This document shows positions 43,385 through 52,903 of a DNA stretch of 64,000 nucleotides, in pieces. Position numbers and translations under genes: made by a program. The DNA comes from Orbus sasakiae (GTDB lineage Bacteria > Pseudomonadota > Gammaproteobacteria > Enterobacterales > Orbaceae). Below the pieces are notes generated by a model. That model was given only the letters and a program-made list of their open reading frames with translations, had not been told where the DNA came from and searched no databases. The stretch's first letter is position 1. Every line of letters starts with the position of its first letter. The stretch is from contig NZ_BAABHY010000013.1 in the NCBI RefSeq assembly GCF_039542345.1, positions 1 to 64,000 on the forward strand. Direction: 5' to 3'.

Positions 43385-44269
43385 ATGCATAGTATTGGTC
43401 GTTTTGCTCCGTCACCTTCTGGTTTATTGCATTTTGGTTCATTTATCACAGCACTAGCAAGCTATTTACAGGCAAAGGCAAAACAAGGTGAATGGTTGGT
43501 TCGAATTGAAGATCTCGATCCACCACGTGAAGTTGCGGGCGCAGCTAAACACATTCTGACTACACTTGAAAAACTCGGTTTACATTGGGATAAAGAGATT
43601 GTTTATCAATCAGCCCGGTTAGACGAGTACCAACACATTCTTGACCAATTAGTCCAGCAAAAACGAGCCTATTATTGTGACTGTTCAAGGCAGCGTATAC
43701 AACATTTACCTCACCATCTTTACGACAACCATTGTCAAAATCGACATCTCAAGCCGTCAGTTGATAATTCAATGGCTATCCGATTAAAACAAAATCACCC
43801 TATCTGCCATTTTATTGATAATATCCGTGGACGACAAAATATAACGCAAGCCGTTGCACGAGAAGATTTTACTATCAAACGTAAAGATAACCTATTTGCC
43901 TATAATTTAGCGGTCGTCATTGATGATCATTATCAGGGGGTTACTGAGATTGTGCGTGGTGCGGATTTACTGCCGGTCACGACTAAACAGATATCACTCT
44001 ATTTGCTATTGGGTTGGCAATTACCCAGTTATTACCATTTACCCTTAGTATTAGATCAAAATCACAATAAGTTATCTAAGCAAAATCATGCGACCCCTAT
44101 TAAACTTGATAATATTGGTCAATTGATGGTGGATGGTTTACGTTTTTTAGGTCAACCGATTCCTGAAGACTGGCAAGATGCAACACCACAACAATTACTA
44201 ATGTGGGCAATCAGTCATTGGAATATTGATTATGTGCCTAAATACGATAAGATGTTTAATTATGAATAA
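43385..44269 (+). CDS. gluQ: Glutamyl-Q tRNA(Asp) synthetase
   Basis: 294 residues, truncated GluRS-like enzyme lacking the anticodon-binding domain: class-I HIGH-type signature as GRFAPSPSGLLHFGSF, zinc ligands in YYCDCSRQRI and DNHCQ, KMSKS-like KLSKQNHA. It glutamylates queuosine at position 34 of tRNA(Asp). The start gives MHSIGRFAPSPSG, the conserved N-terminus; the ribosome site is weak, fitting low expression after the dksA hairpin. Confidence 0.94.
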   Translation: MHSIGRFAPSPSGLLHFGSFITALASYLQAKAKQGEWLVRIEDLDPPREVAGAAKHILTTLEKLGLHWDKEIVYQSARLDEYQHILDQLVQQKRAYYCDCSRQRIQHLPHHLYDNHCQNRHLKPSVDNSMAIRLKQNHPICHFIDNIRGRQNITQAVAREDFTIKRKDNLFAYNLAVVIDDHYQGVTEIVRGADLLPVTTKQISLYLLLGWQLPSYYHLPLVLDQNHNKLSKQNHATPIKLDNIGQLMVDGLRFLGQPIPEDWQDATPQQLLMWAISHWNIDYVPKYDKMFNYE

Positions 44270-44279
44270 GTTAACCGAA

Positions 44280-45275
44280 TCAACCACCAATAAATGAAAG
44301 GTTTTGCGTGATTCCAGCATGATGCTGATGTAAAAAATGCGTCGCAGGTTTAATGTGCAACGAGTCTAAAATACGGTTCTTAAGAATGTTTTTTTGACTT
44401 TCATCATGTAACAAATCACGTAAATCAATCGCTGAATCACCAAATAAACAATAATGCAACCTACCTGTTGAAGAAACGCGCAATCGATTACAACTTTGGC
44501 AAAAATCTTGTGAATAAGGCATGATTAATCCGATTCGACCTTGATACTCATCATGTTGATACACTTTCGCAGGGCCTGCTAAGCTGTCTTTAGTCATTAA
44601 TTGCCAACCGGATTCAATTAATTTGTGTTCAATTACCGAACCGGATAAATGATAACGTTGAAAATGAGGCGCACCCTCACCGGTTTCCATCAGTTCAATA
44701 AACCGCAAATCAATGTTACGTGTTTTTAACCAAGGTAAATAATGATTAAGATCATCATTTAAACCTTTCATCAAAACAGTGTTAATCTTAACTTTGCGCA
44801 TCCCGATACTCAGCGCTTTATCAATACCGCGAATCACTTGATTTAACTTATCTTCACCCGTAATCATCGCAAACATATGCGGTAAAAAGCTGTCTATACT
44901 GACGTTGAGCGCCGTTAAACCCGCCCTTTGCCACTCTTCTATGCGATCGTATAGACGACTACCATTGGTGGTGACGGCGATATCTTTAATTGTTGAGTGA
45001 GCGGCAACCAAACGAATAATATCGGTGAAATCACGACGTAATGTCGGTTCGCCACCGGTTAACCGAATTTTTTGTACACCCAAATCACTAAATGCATTAA
45101 TGATATGATAAATCTCATTAAGGGTTAAAAATTGGTGGGTACGGTTGGCTTGATAACCATCAGGCAAGCAATACTGACAACGGAAGTTACATAACTCCGT
45201 TAGAGATAAACGTAAATACTGAAATCGTCGTTGATAACGATCAACTAGCAAAGAATCAACACGTTGTTGCTGCAT
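44280..45275 (-). CDS. moaA: GTP 3',8-cyclase MoaA (molybdopterin biosynthesis)
   Basis: Radical-SAM enzyme of the first Moco step. The N-terminal cluster CNFRCQYC (C29, C33, C36), GGEPTLRRDF, and the C-terminal cluster FCQSCNRLRVSSTGRLHYCLF with final GG are all present. I place the start at MQQQRVDSLL, with AAAGG 8 nt upstream. An upstream frame extends 31 residues into the structured leader and is rejected. No moaBCDE follow in the window. Confidence 0.95.
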   Translation of the reverse strand: MQQQRVDSLLVDRYQRRFQYLRLSLTELCNFRCQYCLPDGYQANRTHQFLTLNEIYHIINAFSDLGVQKIRLTGGEPTLRRDFTDIIRLVAAHSTIKDIAVTTNGSRLYDRIEEWQRAGLTALNVSIDSFLPHMFAMITGEDKLNQVIRGIDKALSIGMRKVKINTVLMKGLNDDLNHYLPWLKTRNIDLRFIELMETGEGAPHFQRYHLSGSVIEHKLIESGWQLMTKDSLAGPAKVYQHDEYQGRIGLIMPYSQDFCQSCNRLRVSSTGRLHYCLFGDSAIDLRDLLHDESQKNILKNRILDSLHIKPATHFLHQHHAGITQNLSFIGG

Positions 45276-45278
45276 TAA

Positions 45279-45376
45279 AAACACCTTTCCAAAAGGGGGA
45301 GATATCGGTATTTCTACGGATACCCGGCGACAAGTCATTTCACTATCGCGGCTAGCAAACCTTATCACAATGACTT
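45279..45376 (-). ncRNA. Candidate Moco-type riboswitch / structured leader of moaA
   Basis: In the moaA mRNA an 8-bp stem AAGTCATT/AATGACTT (45376-45369 with 45339-45332) encloses a 29-nt loop. It is followed by GTCGCCGGGTATCC, a GGTAT/ATACC hairpin, and CCTTT-TGG-AAAGG, which hides the Shine-Dalgarno AAAGG. Moco RNA motifs occur upstream of moaA in many gammaproteobacteria. Sequence identity to Rfam's Moco_RNA_motif was not tested. Confidence 0.45.
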
Positions 45377-46044
45377 AGGTTTAAAAGCTTCAGAGTTTTC
45401 TTTTTGCGTTAGTATAGCATAAGTTTATCAGATAAGCAGTGCTATCCTGAAATAGCGCACAATTGATAACATGGTGATAGGTTGTTCACCTAACAGGCGA
45501 GACAAAATATTTCATGGCAAGAAAATGCTTAATAAATGTCTATAAATCATAATGATTATAAAATAAACAGTTGAATTTACTTGCTATCCTGCCATGAAAT
45601 GTTAATAATATACATGGGTTTTTCTATTTATAATGCAGCAATGGCATCAGACATTATAAATAATATATTAATCTAAATAAATTTTTATCAACAATAACAA
45701 GTAAGTAGAATAACTAAATTAGATAAGAGTGTTATTTTAACAATAGTGCAAATTGTGTTGGAAAGTCATCCATCTCAGCAAACGTGATAGGATGTTTTAG
45801 ACACAAATAACAAATATATAAAAATTTTTTAGCTACATTGAATCAAGTTCGGCAATAATCTTAATCAGTGTAGATTTATAATTAAAGATGTGTTCACATA
45901 ATATAATAAAAACAACAACATAAATAAAATAATGAATGCAATTATGACATGTTTAATTAAAATATTTGAAAAGTACAATTAAAATAAGTTCTCTTTTTTC
46001 ATTTGCTTTATTCTGCTGCTTTTGAATTTAAAGAGTATAAGATA
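45377..46044 (+). promoter_or_regulatory. Long AT-rich leader region of rne
   Basis: The roughly 670 bases between moaA and rne contain no ORF or recognisable RNA gene. E. coli rne has a 5' UTR of about 360 nt that mediates autoregulation, so much of this may be transcribed. An inverted repeat lies at 45509-45600. No promoter can be pinned by eye. Confidence 0.4.
45509..45600. repeat. 14-nt inverted repeat upstream of rne
   Basis: ATTTCATGGCAAGA (45509-45522) and the reverse complement of ATTTCATGGCAGGA (45587-45600) match at 13 of 14, 64 nt apart. Between them lies an AT-rich self-complementary core. May be a long stem in a transcript or a MITE-like remnant. Confidence 0.5.
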
Positions 46045-48792
46045 ATGAAAAGAATGTTAATTAATGCTACACAGCAAGAAGAGCTGCGTATTGCACTTGT
46101 TGACGGTCAACGTTTGTATGACCTTGATATTGAAAGCCTTGGCCATGAACAAAAAAAGGCAAATATTTATAAAGGCACCATTACTAAAATTAATCCAAGT
46201 TTAGAAGCTGCGTTTGTCTCTTACGGTGGCGAACGTGATGGATTCCTCCCCCTTAAAGAAATTGCTGAAAGCTATTTCCCTAATGATGTTTCAGGTCGTC
46301 GTAGTATTAAACACCTACAAGAAGGCCAAGAAGTTTTAATCCAAATCGAAAAAGAGATTCGTGGTAAAAAAGGGGCGGCATTAACAACCTATATCAGTCT
46401 CGCTGGTAGCTATTTAGTCTTAATGCCAAACGATCCACGAGCTGGCGGCGTTTCAAGACGTATTGAAGGCGAAGATCGCGCGGACTTAAAACGTAATATC
46501 GATGCACTAGAAAAACCAAAAGGTATGGGCGTTATTGCTCGTACTGCAGGTGTTGGCAAGAATCAAGAAGAGTTACAACAAGATCTTGATGCCCTAATTA
46601 CCTACTGGAATGCAATTTTAGTTGAAGCCAAAAATCATCCTGCACCGAGCTTGATTCATAAAGAAAGTGATGTCATTACTCGCGCCTTTAGGGATTATTT
46701 GCGTGATGATGTAGGTGAAATTCTAATCGATAACCAAAAAATCTTAGAGATTGCCAAAAAACGCTTAGTTGACCTTGGCCGCGTTGAATATATTAATCGC
46801 TTAAAACTTTATTCTGGCGAAATTTCGCTATTTAGCCATTTCCAAATCGAAGGTCAAATTGAATCGGCATTTCAACGCGAAGTTCGTTTACCATCAGGTG
46901 GTTCAATTGTGATTGATACAACTGAAGCCTTGACCGCGATTGATATTAACTCAGCAAAATCAATTAAAGGTAGTGATATTGAAGAAACCGCGTTTAATAC
47001 AAACCTTGAAGCGGCGGAAGAAATCGCGAGACAACTTCGTTTACGTGACTTGGGTGGTTTAATTGTTATCGACTTTATCGATATGACGCCAATTCGCAAT
47101 CAACGAGAAGTTGAAAATCGCCTAAAAGAAGCGATGAAAACGGATCGTGCTCGAATTCAAACCGTGCGTATATCACGTTTTGGTTTATTAGAGATGTCAC
47201 GTCAACGTTTGAGTCCATCGCTTCGTGAAGCAACACACCATATCTGTCCACGTTGTCAAGGTACGGGCACGATTCGTGACAATAATTCTTTATCCCTCTC
47301 AATCTTGCGTTTGATTCAAGAAGAAGCGATGAAAGATAATACTGTACAAATTGATGTTATCGTTCCTGTACCGATTGCGAGCTATTTACTCAATGAAAAA
47401 CGTCGAGCAATTACCCATATTGAAAGCAGCTATCCTGATGTTAAGATTGTAATTGCCGCCGATAGCGAAATGGAAACACCTCTTTACAAAGTCATTCGTA
47501 AGCGTCGTGGTGAAGAAACGGATGTACTCAGTTACAATTTACCGAAACTAATTCGTGAAAAAGAAGAAGAGGAAGAAGAACACGTTACTGAATTTGTGGC
47601 TGAAGAAGCGATATTATCAGGTGTGAAAGTTGAGCTTAATCCTGCTGTCAATAAAACGAAAGTTGCACCGAAAACAGAGCACGCTTCTGCGGGTATTTTC
47701 AGCTCATTCGCCAAAAAACTACGAGGCTTGTTCTCATCATCTGAAAAGCCTGCAACGGTAGCCAAAGCGACTGAAAATAAATCATCTGAATCGCCTAAAG
47801 AGGCCAAAGAGAAAGAGTACAAACGACCAACAAACAACCGTCGAAATAAACAACCAACTCGCAATAATGCGGCAAACCAAGACGCCAAAGAAAAAGAAAC
47901 ACCAAATAAAAATAATCGTCGTAATAATCGACCGAATAAAAATGAGGAAGTGACGCAATCGCAAACAGTACCTGCGGTAACGCCACCACAAGCACAACCT
48001 ACGCCTGTCGAAGCTAAACCACGCAGAGCACAGCGTAATCTCAATAAAAAGGTCAGAACGACTAACACTAATGTGACTCAAGCCAATAATGTCGCTGCGC
48101 CAGCCGCGAAATTACCAACAAAAGAGGCTCGCATTAATATTGTGATTCCTGCCATTTTACAAGCCGTGGTATTAAAAGATACCAGTGCAGAAAATCATGA
48201 TAATCAAACAAATCGTCGACCAAGACGTACTTCTCGCCATTTGCGTCTCAATGGGCAACGTCGTAGAAAACCAAAAACGACTGTTCAAAGTGTCTCACCA
48301 ATGCCGTTAGTTTCAGCGGTTTATTCACCAGAGTTGGCAATGGGGAAAATCGCGATTGATTACAGCTTAATTCATGAATCGAATACACATGAAACGGATA
48401 AACAAGCACCATCACCAAAAGTCACTCAGGGTTATGTCGCTGGAATGGTCATTCCATCATTGTTAGTGCCTGTTGTCATTGCGATACCAAGCCAAACAAC
48501 AGTTAAACCGGTAAAAGAACCTGCCGTCACAAAAAGTGAGATGACAGACGTTAAAACGGTTACGGTTAATGATGATGTTAATATAACCACCACGTCCACC
48601 ATTGTGGGTTTTGCTTCATCATCAATGACCAAAGCACCCGCGCCTGATGCATCAGTGAATATCACACCAGCCGTTGTATCTTCGCGTGATGAATCGCACT
48701 ATCAATATAGTGGTAAAGGCAATGCTGGGGGGATGAGTGCACAGAATCATGCGTATGCTCAGGCAACAAAGCCACCTGCTGACGAAGCATAA
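46045..48792 (+). CDS. rne: Ribonuclease E
   Basis: 915 residues. The catalytic half (about 1-510) has MKRMLINATQQEELRIALVDGQ, S1 domain (YKGTITKINPSLEAAFVSYG), 5' sensor, DNase-I-like part with the Mg2+ Asp residues (TAIDIN, VIDFID) and the Zn-link CPRCQGTG (C401, C404). The C-terminal half is low-complexity, basic and Pro/Gln-rich, as in the degradosome scaffold. An upstream frame start adds 14 residues without a ribosome site, so the ATG at MKRM is chosen. Poor sequence conservation of the scaffold is normal. Confidence 0.96.
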   Translation: MKRMLINATQQEELRIALVDGQRLYDLDIESLGHEQKKANIYKGTITKINPSLEAAFVSYGGERDGFLPLKEIAESYFPNDVSGRRSIKHLQEGQEVLIQIEKEIRGKKGAALTTYISLAGSYLVLMPNDPRAGGVSRRIEGEDRADLKRNIDALEKPKGMGVIARTAGVGKNQEELQQDLDALITYWNAILVEAKNHPAPSLIHKESDVITRAFRDYLRDDVGEILIDNQKILEIAKKRLVDLGRVEYINRLKLYSGEISLFSHFQIEGQIESAFQREVRLPSGGSIVIDTTEALTAIDINSAKSIKGSDIEETAFNTNLEAAEEIARQLRLRDLGGLIVIDFIDMTPIRNQREVENRLKEAMKTDRARIQTVRISRFGLLEMSRQRLSPSLREATHHICPRCQGTGTIRDNNSLSLSILRLIQEEAMKDNTVQIDVIVPVPIASYLLNEKRRAITHIESSYPDVKIVIAADSEMETPLYKVIRKRRGEETDVLSYNLPKLIREKEEEEEEHVTEFVAEEAILSGVKVELNPAVNKTKVAPKTEHASAGIFSSFAKKLRGLFSSSEKPATVAKATENKSSESPKEAKEKEYKRPTNNRRNKQPTRNNAANQDAKEKETPNKNNRRNNRPNKNEEVTQSQTVPAVTPPQAQPTPVEAKPRRAQRNLNKKVRTTNTNVTQANNVAAPAAKLPTKEARINIVIPAILQAVVLKDTSAENHDNQTNRRPRRTSRHLRLNGQRRRKPKTTVQSVSPMPLVSAVYSPELAMGKIAIDYSLIHESNTHETDKQAPSPKVTQGYVAGMVIPSLLVPVVIAIPSQTTVKPVKEPAVTKSEMTDVKTVTVNDDVNITTTSTIVGFASSSMTKAPAPDASVNITPAVVSSRDESHYQYSGKGNAGGMSAQNHAYAQATKPPADEA

Positions 48793-48838
48793 TAACTAAT
48801 GCAGGAGAATGAGCACGCTTAGTTGTTCAGATAAATTC

Positions 48839-48867
48839 GCCCATATTGCATTTGCCTCAATATGGGC
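48839..48867 (+). terminator. Hairpin downstream of rne
   Basis: GCCCATATTG with CAATATGGGC, a 10-bp perfect stem with a 9-nt loop, about 47 nt past the rne stop. It has no clear U-tract, but its place before the sap genes fits a terminator. Confidence 0.55.
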
Positions 48868-48958
48868 TGTGATGATAAATAAACGTTATATTGACATAGC
48901 GTTTAATTCAATCAAAATAGATAACACGATGTTGCTGTTAATATTCATGAGATAAATA

Positions 48959-49891
48959 ATGCTGATTTATATTATAAAAAAGATACTCTCTTTTTTGCTT
49001 ATACTGCTTTTATTGTCTCTTATTAGTATTAGCATTATTTACTATGCACCGCATTCACCATTTGAAAATTTATCGTTGCTCGATGCATATGATGTTTTTT
49101 ACCATCAATTTATCCTTAATCAATTTAGCTTTGCTAACCATACCATGTGGGAAATCATCGCTCAAATTGTATTACCCACTTTTGAACTGGCCATTTTAGC
49201 CATTATTTGCTCAATCATGATTGGCTTCCCAATTGGTATCTTTGCTGGCTTAACCCATAGTAATAAGACCAACCATTTTATCAAATTTGTCTGTTTAGTG
49301 CTTTATGCTAGCCCAATCATATGGCTTGCCGTATTAGTAATGTTCATGCTTTCAACTGACTGGATTTTTACCCGAAATACAAGCTATCAACCGATTGCAA
49401 ACAGTTTATCGCTGTTAGATGTTGCATTAACGCCCAGCATTGATAAATTAACGATACTGATGAATGAAATCAAGCATCTGTTAATACCCGTTATGATTTT
49501 AACCATTCAACCATGCATAATTACGATTCAACTGGTTAGCCAACGCGTAAATGTGACCGCTCATCAAAATTATATTAAAGTTGCCAGCATCCGTGAAAAT
49601 TCATCATTAAAGGTGCTATTTCGTCATTTACTACCTAATGCGATTCCGAAAACGATTCCCCAATTAACCTATAATATTACGACATTGCTATTTTCAACCA
49701 TGGCGATTGAGATATTATTAAACCGTTCGGGCTTAGGTACGTGGCTATTTTGGGCATTTCACCAACAAGATTATACAATTATCGCTGTCGCCATTTTTAG
49801 TTGTGGTGCTCTCGTCAGTTTACTTACGTTACTGAGCGAAATCATTGTCGTCATGGTCTATCCAGTACAATCAAGGGCGCTCTATGAATAA
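48959..49891 (+). CDS. sapB: Sap ABC transporter permease SapB
   Basis: 310 residues of the oligopeptide-type BPD-transport permease family: an N-terminal span (4-28), a periplasmic domain with YYAPHSPFENL, five further helices, and the EAA-like loop VNVTAHQNYIKVASIRENSS. The C-terminal ILLNRSGLGTWLFWAFHQQDYT matches SapB. It overlaps sapC by 8 nt. SapBCDF resembles dipeptide/antimicrobial-peptide transporters; no sapA precedes it. Confidence 0.85.
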   Translation: MLIYIIKKILSFLLILLLLSLISISIIYYAPHSPFENLSLLDAYDVFYHQFILNQFSFANHTMWEIIAQIVLPTFELAILAIICSIMIGFPIGIFAGLTHSNKTNHFIKFVCLVLYASPIIWLAVLVMFMLSTDWIFTRNTSYQPIANSLSLLDVALTPSIDKLTILMNEIKHLLIPVMILTIQPCIITIQLVSQRVNVTAHQNYIKVASIRENSSLKVLFRHLLPNAIPKTIPQLTYNITTLLFSTMAIEILLNRSGLGTWLFWAFHQQDYTIIAVAIFSCGALVSLLTLLSEIIVVMVYPVQSRALYE

Positions 49892-50756
49892 CGTTATACG
49901 TTCTTTGATTCAGCACAGTATTAATTTAAAAAATACTATTCATAGTAATATTTACATGATTATTGGTTGTTATGGCATATTTGCAATTATTTTTGTCTGT
50001 TTAGCAACAAAGTGGATTTTTAACGCTCAACTGGCGCCAATATTTGATCATCTACTCCCCCCTGCTTGGCAAAATAATGGTGATATCAACCATATTTTAG
50101 GTACCGACAATTCTGGCCATGATATTTTTAATTATTTGCTCATTAGCTATAAAACAACCTTAACATTAACGTTACGCACAACCTGCTTTGTCCTGGTTAT
50201 TGGTGCAGTGATTAACTATTTACTCTTTTTTATCCCCGCGTTGAGAGGCTTAATTGCGATACTATTTCGACTCGTTATTGCCATCCCACCACTGTTAAGT
50301 GCCATCGTGATAGCCCTTGTCTGGAATAATCAGATTGATTCAATATTATTGATCGTAGGCATATCCTATTTACCCAGATTTGTGCATAATGTACACAGCC
50401 AAATTATGCAAGAGTGGCAAAAAACCTATATTACAGCTCACCGTTTAGATGGAATCTCTACGCCAAAAATTTTGAATGGCTACATCGTGCCGAATATTTT
50501 TCCAGCGTATTTAACCGAAGTTGTCGCCCTATTTAGCCATATTATTTTGGCATTATCGGTGCTAACCTTTTTAGGTTTTGGTGACAATTTGAATTTACCT
50601 GATCTTGGGATTATGATGTATCAAATGTTGACCATCATGAAAACCAATTATTGGGCATTTGTGTCAGCTGGATTAGCCATTATGGTGACGGTATTGTTTA
50701 TCCATATGTTCAACTTAGGCGTACATATGATATTAACAAAACGTGTGGAAAATTAA
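49884..50756 (+). CDS. sapC: Sap ABC transporter permease SapC
   Basis: 290 residues, six predicted helices; HILGTDNSGHDIFNYLL is the signature of DppC/SapC-type permeases and the EAA-loop is near TYITAHRLDGISTPKILNGY. The ATG lies inside the sapB end (8-nt overlap). Partner of SapB in the membrane channel. Confidence 0.85.
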   Translation: MNNVIRSLIQHSINLKNTIHSNIYMIIGCYGIFAIIFVCLATKWIFNAQLAPIFDHLLPPAWQNNGDINHILGTDNSGHDIFNYLLISYKTTLTLTLRTTCFVLVIGAVINYLLFFIPALRGLIAILFRLVIAIPPLLSAIVIALVWNNQIDSILLIVGISYLPRFVHNVHSQIMQEWQKTYITAHRLDGISTPKILNGYIVPNIFPAYLTEVVALFSHIILALSVLTFLGFGDNLNLPDLGIMMYQMLTIMKTNYWAFVSAGLAIMVTVLFIHMFNLGVHMILTKRVEN

Positions 50757-50758
50757 TT

Positions 50759-51763
50759 ATGGCCTTGCTTGATATTCGTAACCTTACAGTCGAATTTATT
50801 ACGCCAAATGGCTTGCTACGTGCCGTCGATCGTGTGAATTTAAAACTCAATGCTGGTGAAATTCGAGGATTAGTTGGCGAGTCTGGTTCAGGTAAAAGCC
50901 TAATAGCTAAAGCCATTCTTGGTGCAACCAATAACAATTGGAAGGTCACCGCGGATCGTTTTTATTTTGATAATATTGATTTATTAAAATTGTCACCAAA
51001 ACAAAGACGCAAAATTATCAGTGCCAATATTTCGATGATTTTCCAAGAGCCTCAGTCGTGTTTAGATCCCACCATGAAAATCGGTCGTTTATTGATACAA
51101 TCTATCCCTTCATGGACGTACAAAGGTCGTTGGTGGCAGCGCTTATTTTGGCGTAAAAACCGTGCGATTGAGTTATTGCACCGCGTTGGTATAAAAGAAC
51201 ACAAAGAGATCATGAGCGCATACCCTTATGAGTTAACAGAAGGTGAATGCCAAAAAGTTATGATCGCAATAGCCTTAGCGAATCAGCCTAAATTATTAAT
51301 TGCTGACGAACCGACTAACTCAATGGAATCAACAACTGAAGCGCAGATATTCCGTTTGTTAGCCAGCCTCAATCAAAATTCAGGCACCACTATTTTATTG
51401 ATTAGTCATGACTTACAAATGGTGACACGCTGGACCGATCGTATCAACGTGTTATATTGTGGACAAACAGTTGAAGTCGCTGACAGTGAAGAATTGATTA
51501 AAAAATCCTATCACCCTTATACCCAAGCTTTAATCTTTGCAATTCCGGATTTTGGCAAAGCGATTGCTCACAAAAGTCCACTCAACTCATTACCTGGCGT
51601 CATTCCGCCACTTGAACACTTACCGATTGGTTGCAGGCTTGGCCCCCGTTGCCCTTATGCACAACGCAAATGTATCGAAACACCAAAGTTAATTGCCATT
51701 AAAGATCATGCGGTAGCTTGTCATTTCCCACTCAATACTGAATTACCGGACAACAAATCATGA
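50759..51763 (+). CDS. sapD: Sap ABC transporter ATPase SapD
   Basis: 334 residues; Walker A GESGSGKSLIAKAI, Walker B LLIADEPT, a degenerate signature LTEGECQKVMIAIAL, and the oligopeptide-transporter C-terminal motif GCRLGPRCPYAQRKC. The start MALLDIRNLTVEFI begins two bases after the sapC stop; the longer frame overlapping sapC is rejected. Also linked in E. coli to TrkH potassium uptake. Confidence 0.9.
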   Translation: MALLDIRNLTVEFITPNGLLRAVDRVNLKLNAGEIRGLVGESGSGKSLIAKAILGATNNNWKVTADRFYFDNIDLLKLSPKQRRKIISANISMIFQEPQSCLDPTMKIGRLLIQSIPSWTYKGRWWQRLFWRKNRAIELLHRVGIKEHKEIMSAYPYELTEGECQKVMIAIALANQPKLLIADEPTNSMESTTEAQIFRLLASLNQNSGTTILLISHDLQMVTRWTDRINVLYCGQTVEVADSEELIKKSYHPYTQALIFAIPDFGKAIAHKSPLNSLPGVIPPLEHLPIGCRLGPRCPYAQRKCIETPKLIAIKDHAVACHFPLNTELPDNKS

Positions 51764-52572
51764 ATCCTGTATTAAAAGTACGTAACTTATCTAAACGCTT
51801 TAAAATTCCGAAGGGATTGTTTGGACATATTAGTATTGATGCAGTAAAGCCATTGTCCTTTTCGCTCAATGAAGGTAAAACGCTCGCGATTATAGGTAAA
51901 AACGGTTCAGGTAAATCAACGTTGGCTAAAATGTTAGTCGGTATGATTAGCCCAGATGCTGGCGATATTTGGGTTGAAGACCAAAAATTGGAATACGGTG
52001 ATTACCAAACCCGCTGTAAATTAATTAGAATGATTTTCCAAAATGTCGATAGCTCATTTGATCCACGCTTAAAAATTGGCAAGATATTGGATATCCCATT
52101 AAAACAAAATACCAAATTGTCGGCAAACCAACGTGAACAGCTAATTTATGAGGTACTCAAACAAGTCGGTTTATCGGCTGAACATGCTTCCTATTATCCA
52201 TCGGTCATGGCCGCAGGGCAAAAGCAGCGGGTTGCTTTAGCTCGGGCTCTCATCTTACAACCAAAAGTTATTATTTTTGATGAGGCCCTGACCGCGCTTG
52301 ATATTTCAATGCGTTCGCAAATTATAAACTTGATGTTGTCATTGCAAGAAGAACAAAAATTATCTTATGTTTATGTCACGCAAGATATTGGTATGATGAA
52401 GCATATTAGTGATCAAATTCTTGTGATGCATAATGGTGAAGTCGTTGAAAGTGGTAATACTGCTGAGGTACTCGCTTCACCACTGAGTGATATTACTCAA
52501 AAATTAGTTCAAAGCTATTTTGGTGAAGCATTAACAGCGGACACGTGGCGCACTGACACCCGTTTTAATTAA
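51760..52572 (+). CDS. sapF: Sap ABC transporter ATPase SapF
   Basis: 270 residues; Walker A GKNGSGKSTLAKML, signature MAAGQKQRVALARAL, Walker B VIIFDEALTALD. The ATG overlaps the sapD TGA as ATGA. Last of the four sap genes; no terminator stands out directly after it. Confidence 0.9.
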   Translation: MNPVLKVRNLSKRFKIPKGLFGHISIDAVKPLSFSLNEGKTLAIIGKNGSGKSTLAKMLVGMISPDAGDIWVEDQKLEYGDYQTRCKLIRMIFQNVDSSFDPRLKIGKILDIPLKQNTKLSANQREQLIYEVLKQVGLSAEHASYYPSVMAAGQKQRVALARALILQPKVIIFDEALTALDISMRSQIINLMLSLQEEQKLSYVYVTQDIGMMKHISDQILVMHNGEVVESGNTAEVLASPLSDITQKLVQSYFGEALTADTWRTDTRFN

Positions 52573-52903
52573 TCAACTTTTTTTTTAAATGCTATGTTGG
52601 TTGTGCCAATCTTATGACGATTTTCGTTAAATAAATTCTCATTAAGAATAGCACCAGCCTGATATTTTACGCTTTCTTATCATTAAATTTCGTTTACTTG
52701 ATCAATTTTTTACCTTTCAATCACATTTTTATAATTTTACCTATATCAATTCTACCAATAAAAATAGATTTAAATCAGGCAGTCATGTGTAATAAAAGAC
52801 AATTACCATCGGTATTTCGCGACAAAACCCCACACTTTAATGTTGAATATGCACACTTTAATGGATAATATACACCGTAAAAATAACGATATAAGGAAAA
52901 ACG
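52573..52903 (+). promoter_or_regulatory. AT-rich promoter region ahead of the Pal-like gene
   Basis: 331 bases without a gene. It contains the direct repeat described next and an AT-rich run (GATAATATAC) that may hold the -10. Otherwise nothing recognisable. Confidence 0.4.
52831..52863 (+). promoter_or_regulatory. 12-bp direct repeat with 21-bp period
   Basis: CACACTTTAATG occurs at 52831-52842 and again at 52852-52863, exactly two helical turns apart, 40-70 bases ahead of the Pal-like start. This is the geometry of a tandem activator site. No known box matches. Confidence 0.5.

Noticed and set aside
43051..43449. Antisense frame (132 codons) over dksA and the start of gluQ
   Set aside because: Covers two well-conserved genes and the hairpin between them; no domain.
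47532..48068. Long antisense frame (178 codons) inside rne
   Set aside because: It mirrors the low-complexity Lys/Asn/Pro-rich tail of RNase E; composition alone opens the frame. No ribosome site or recognisable domain.
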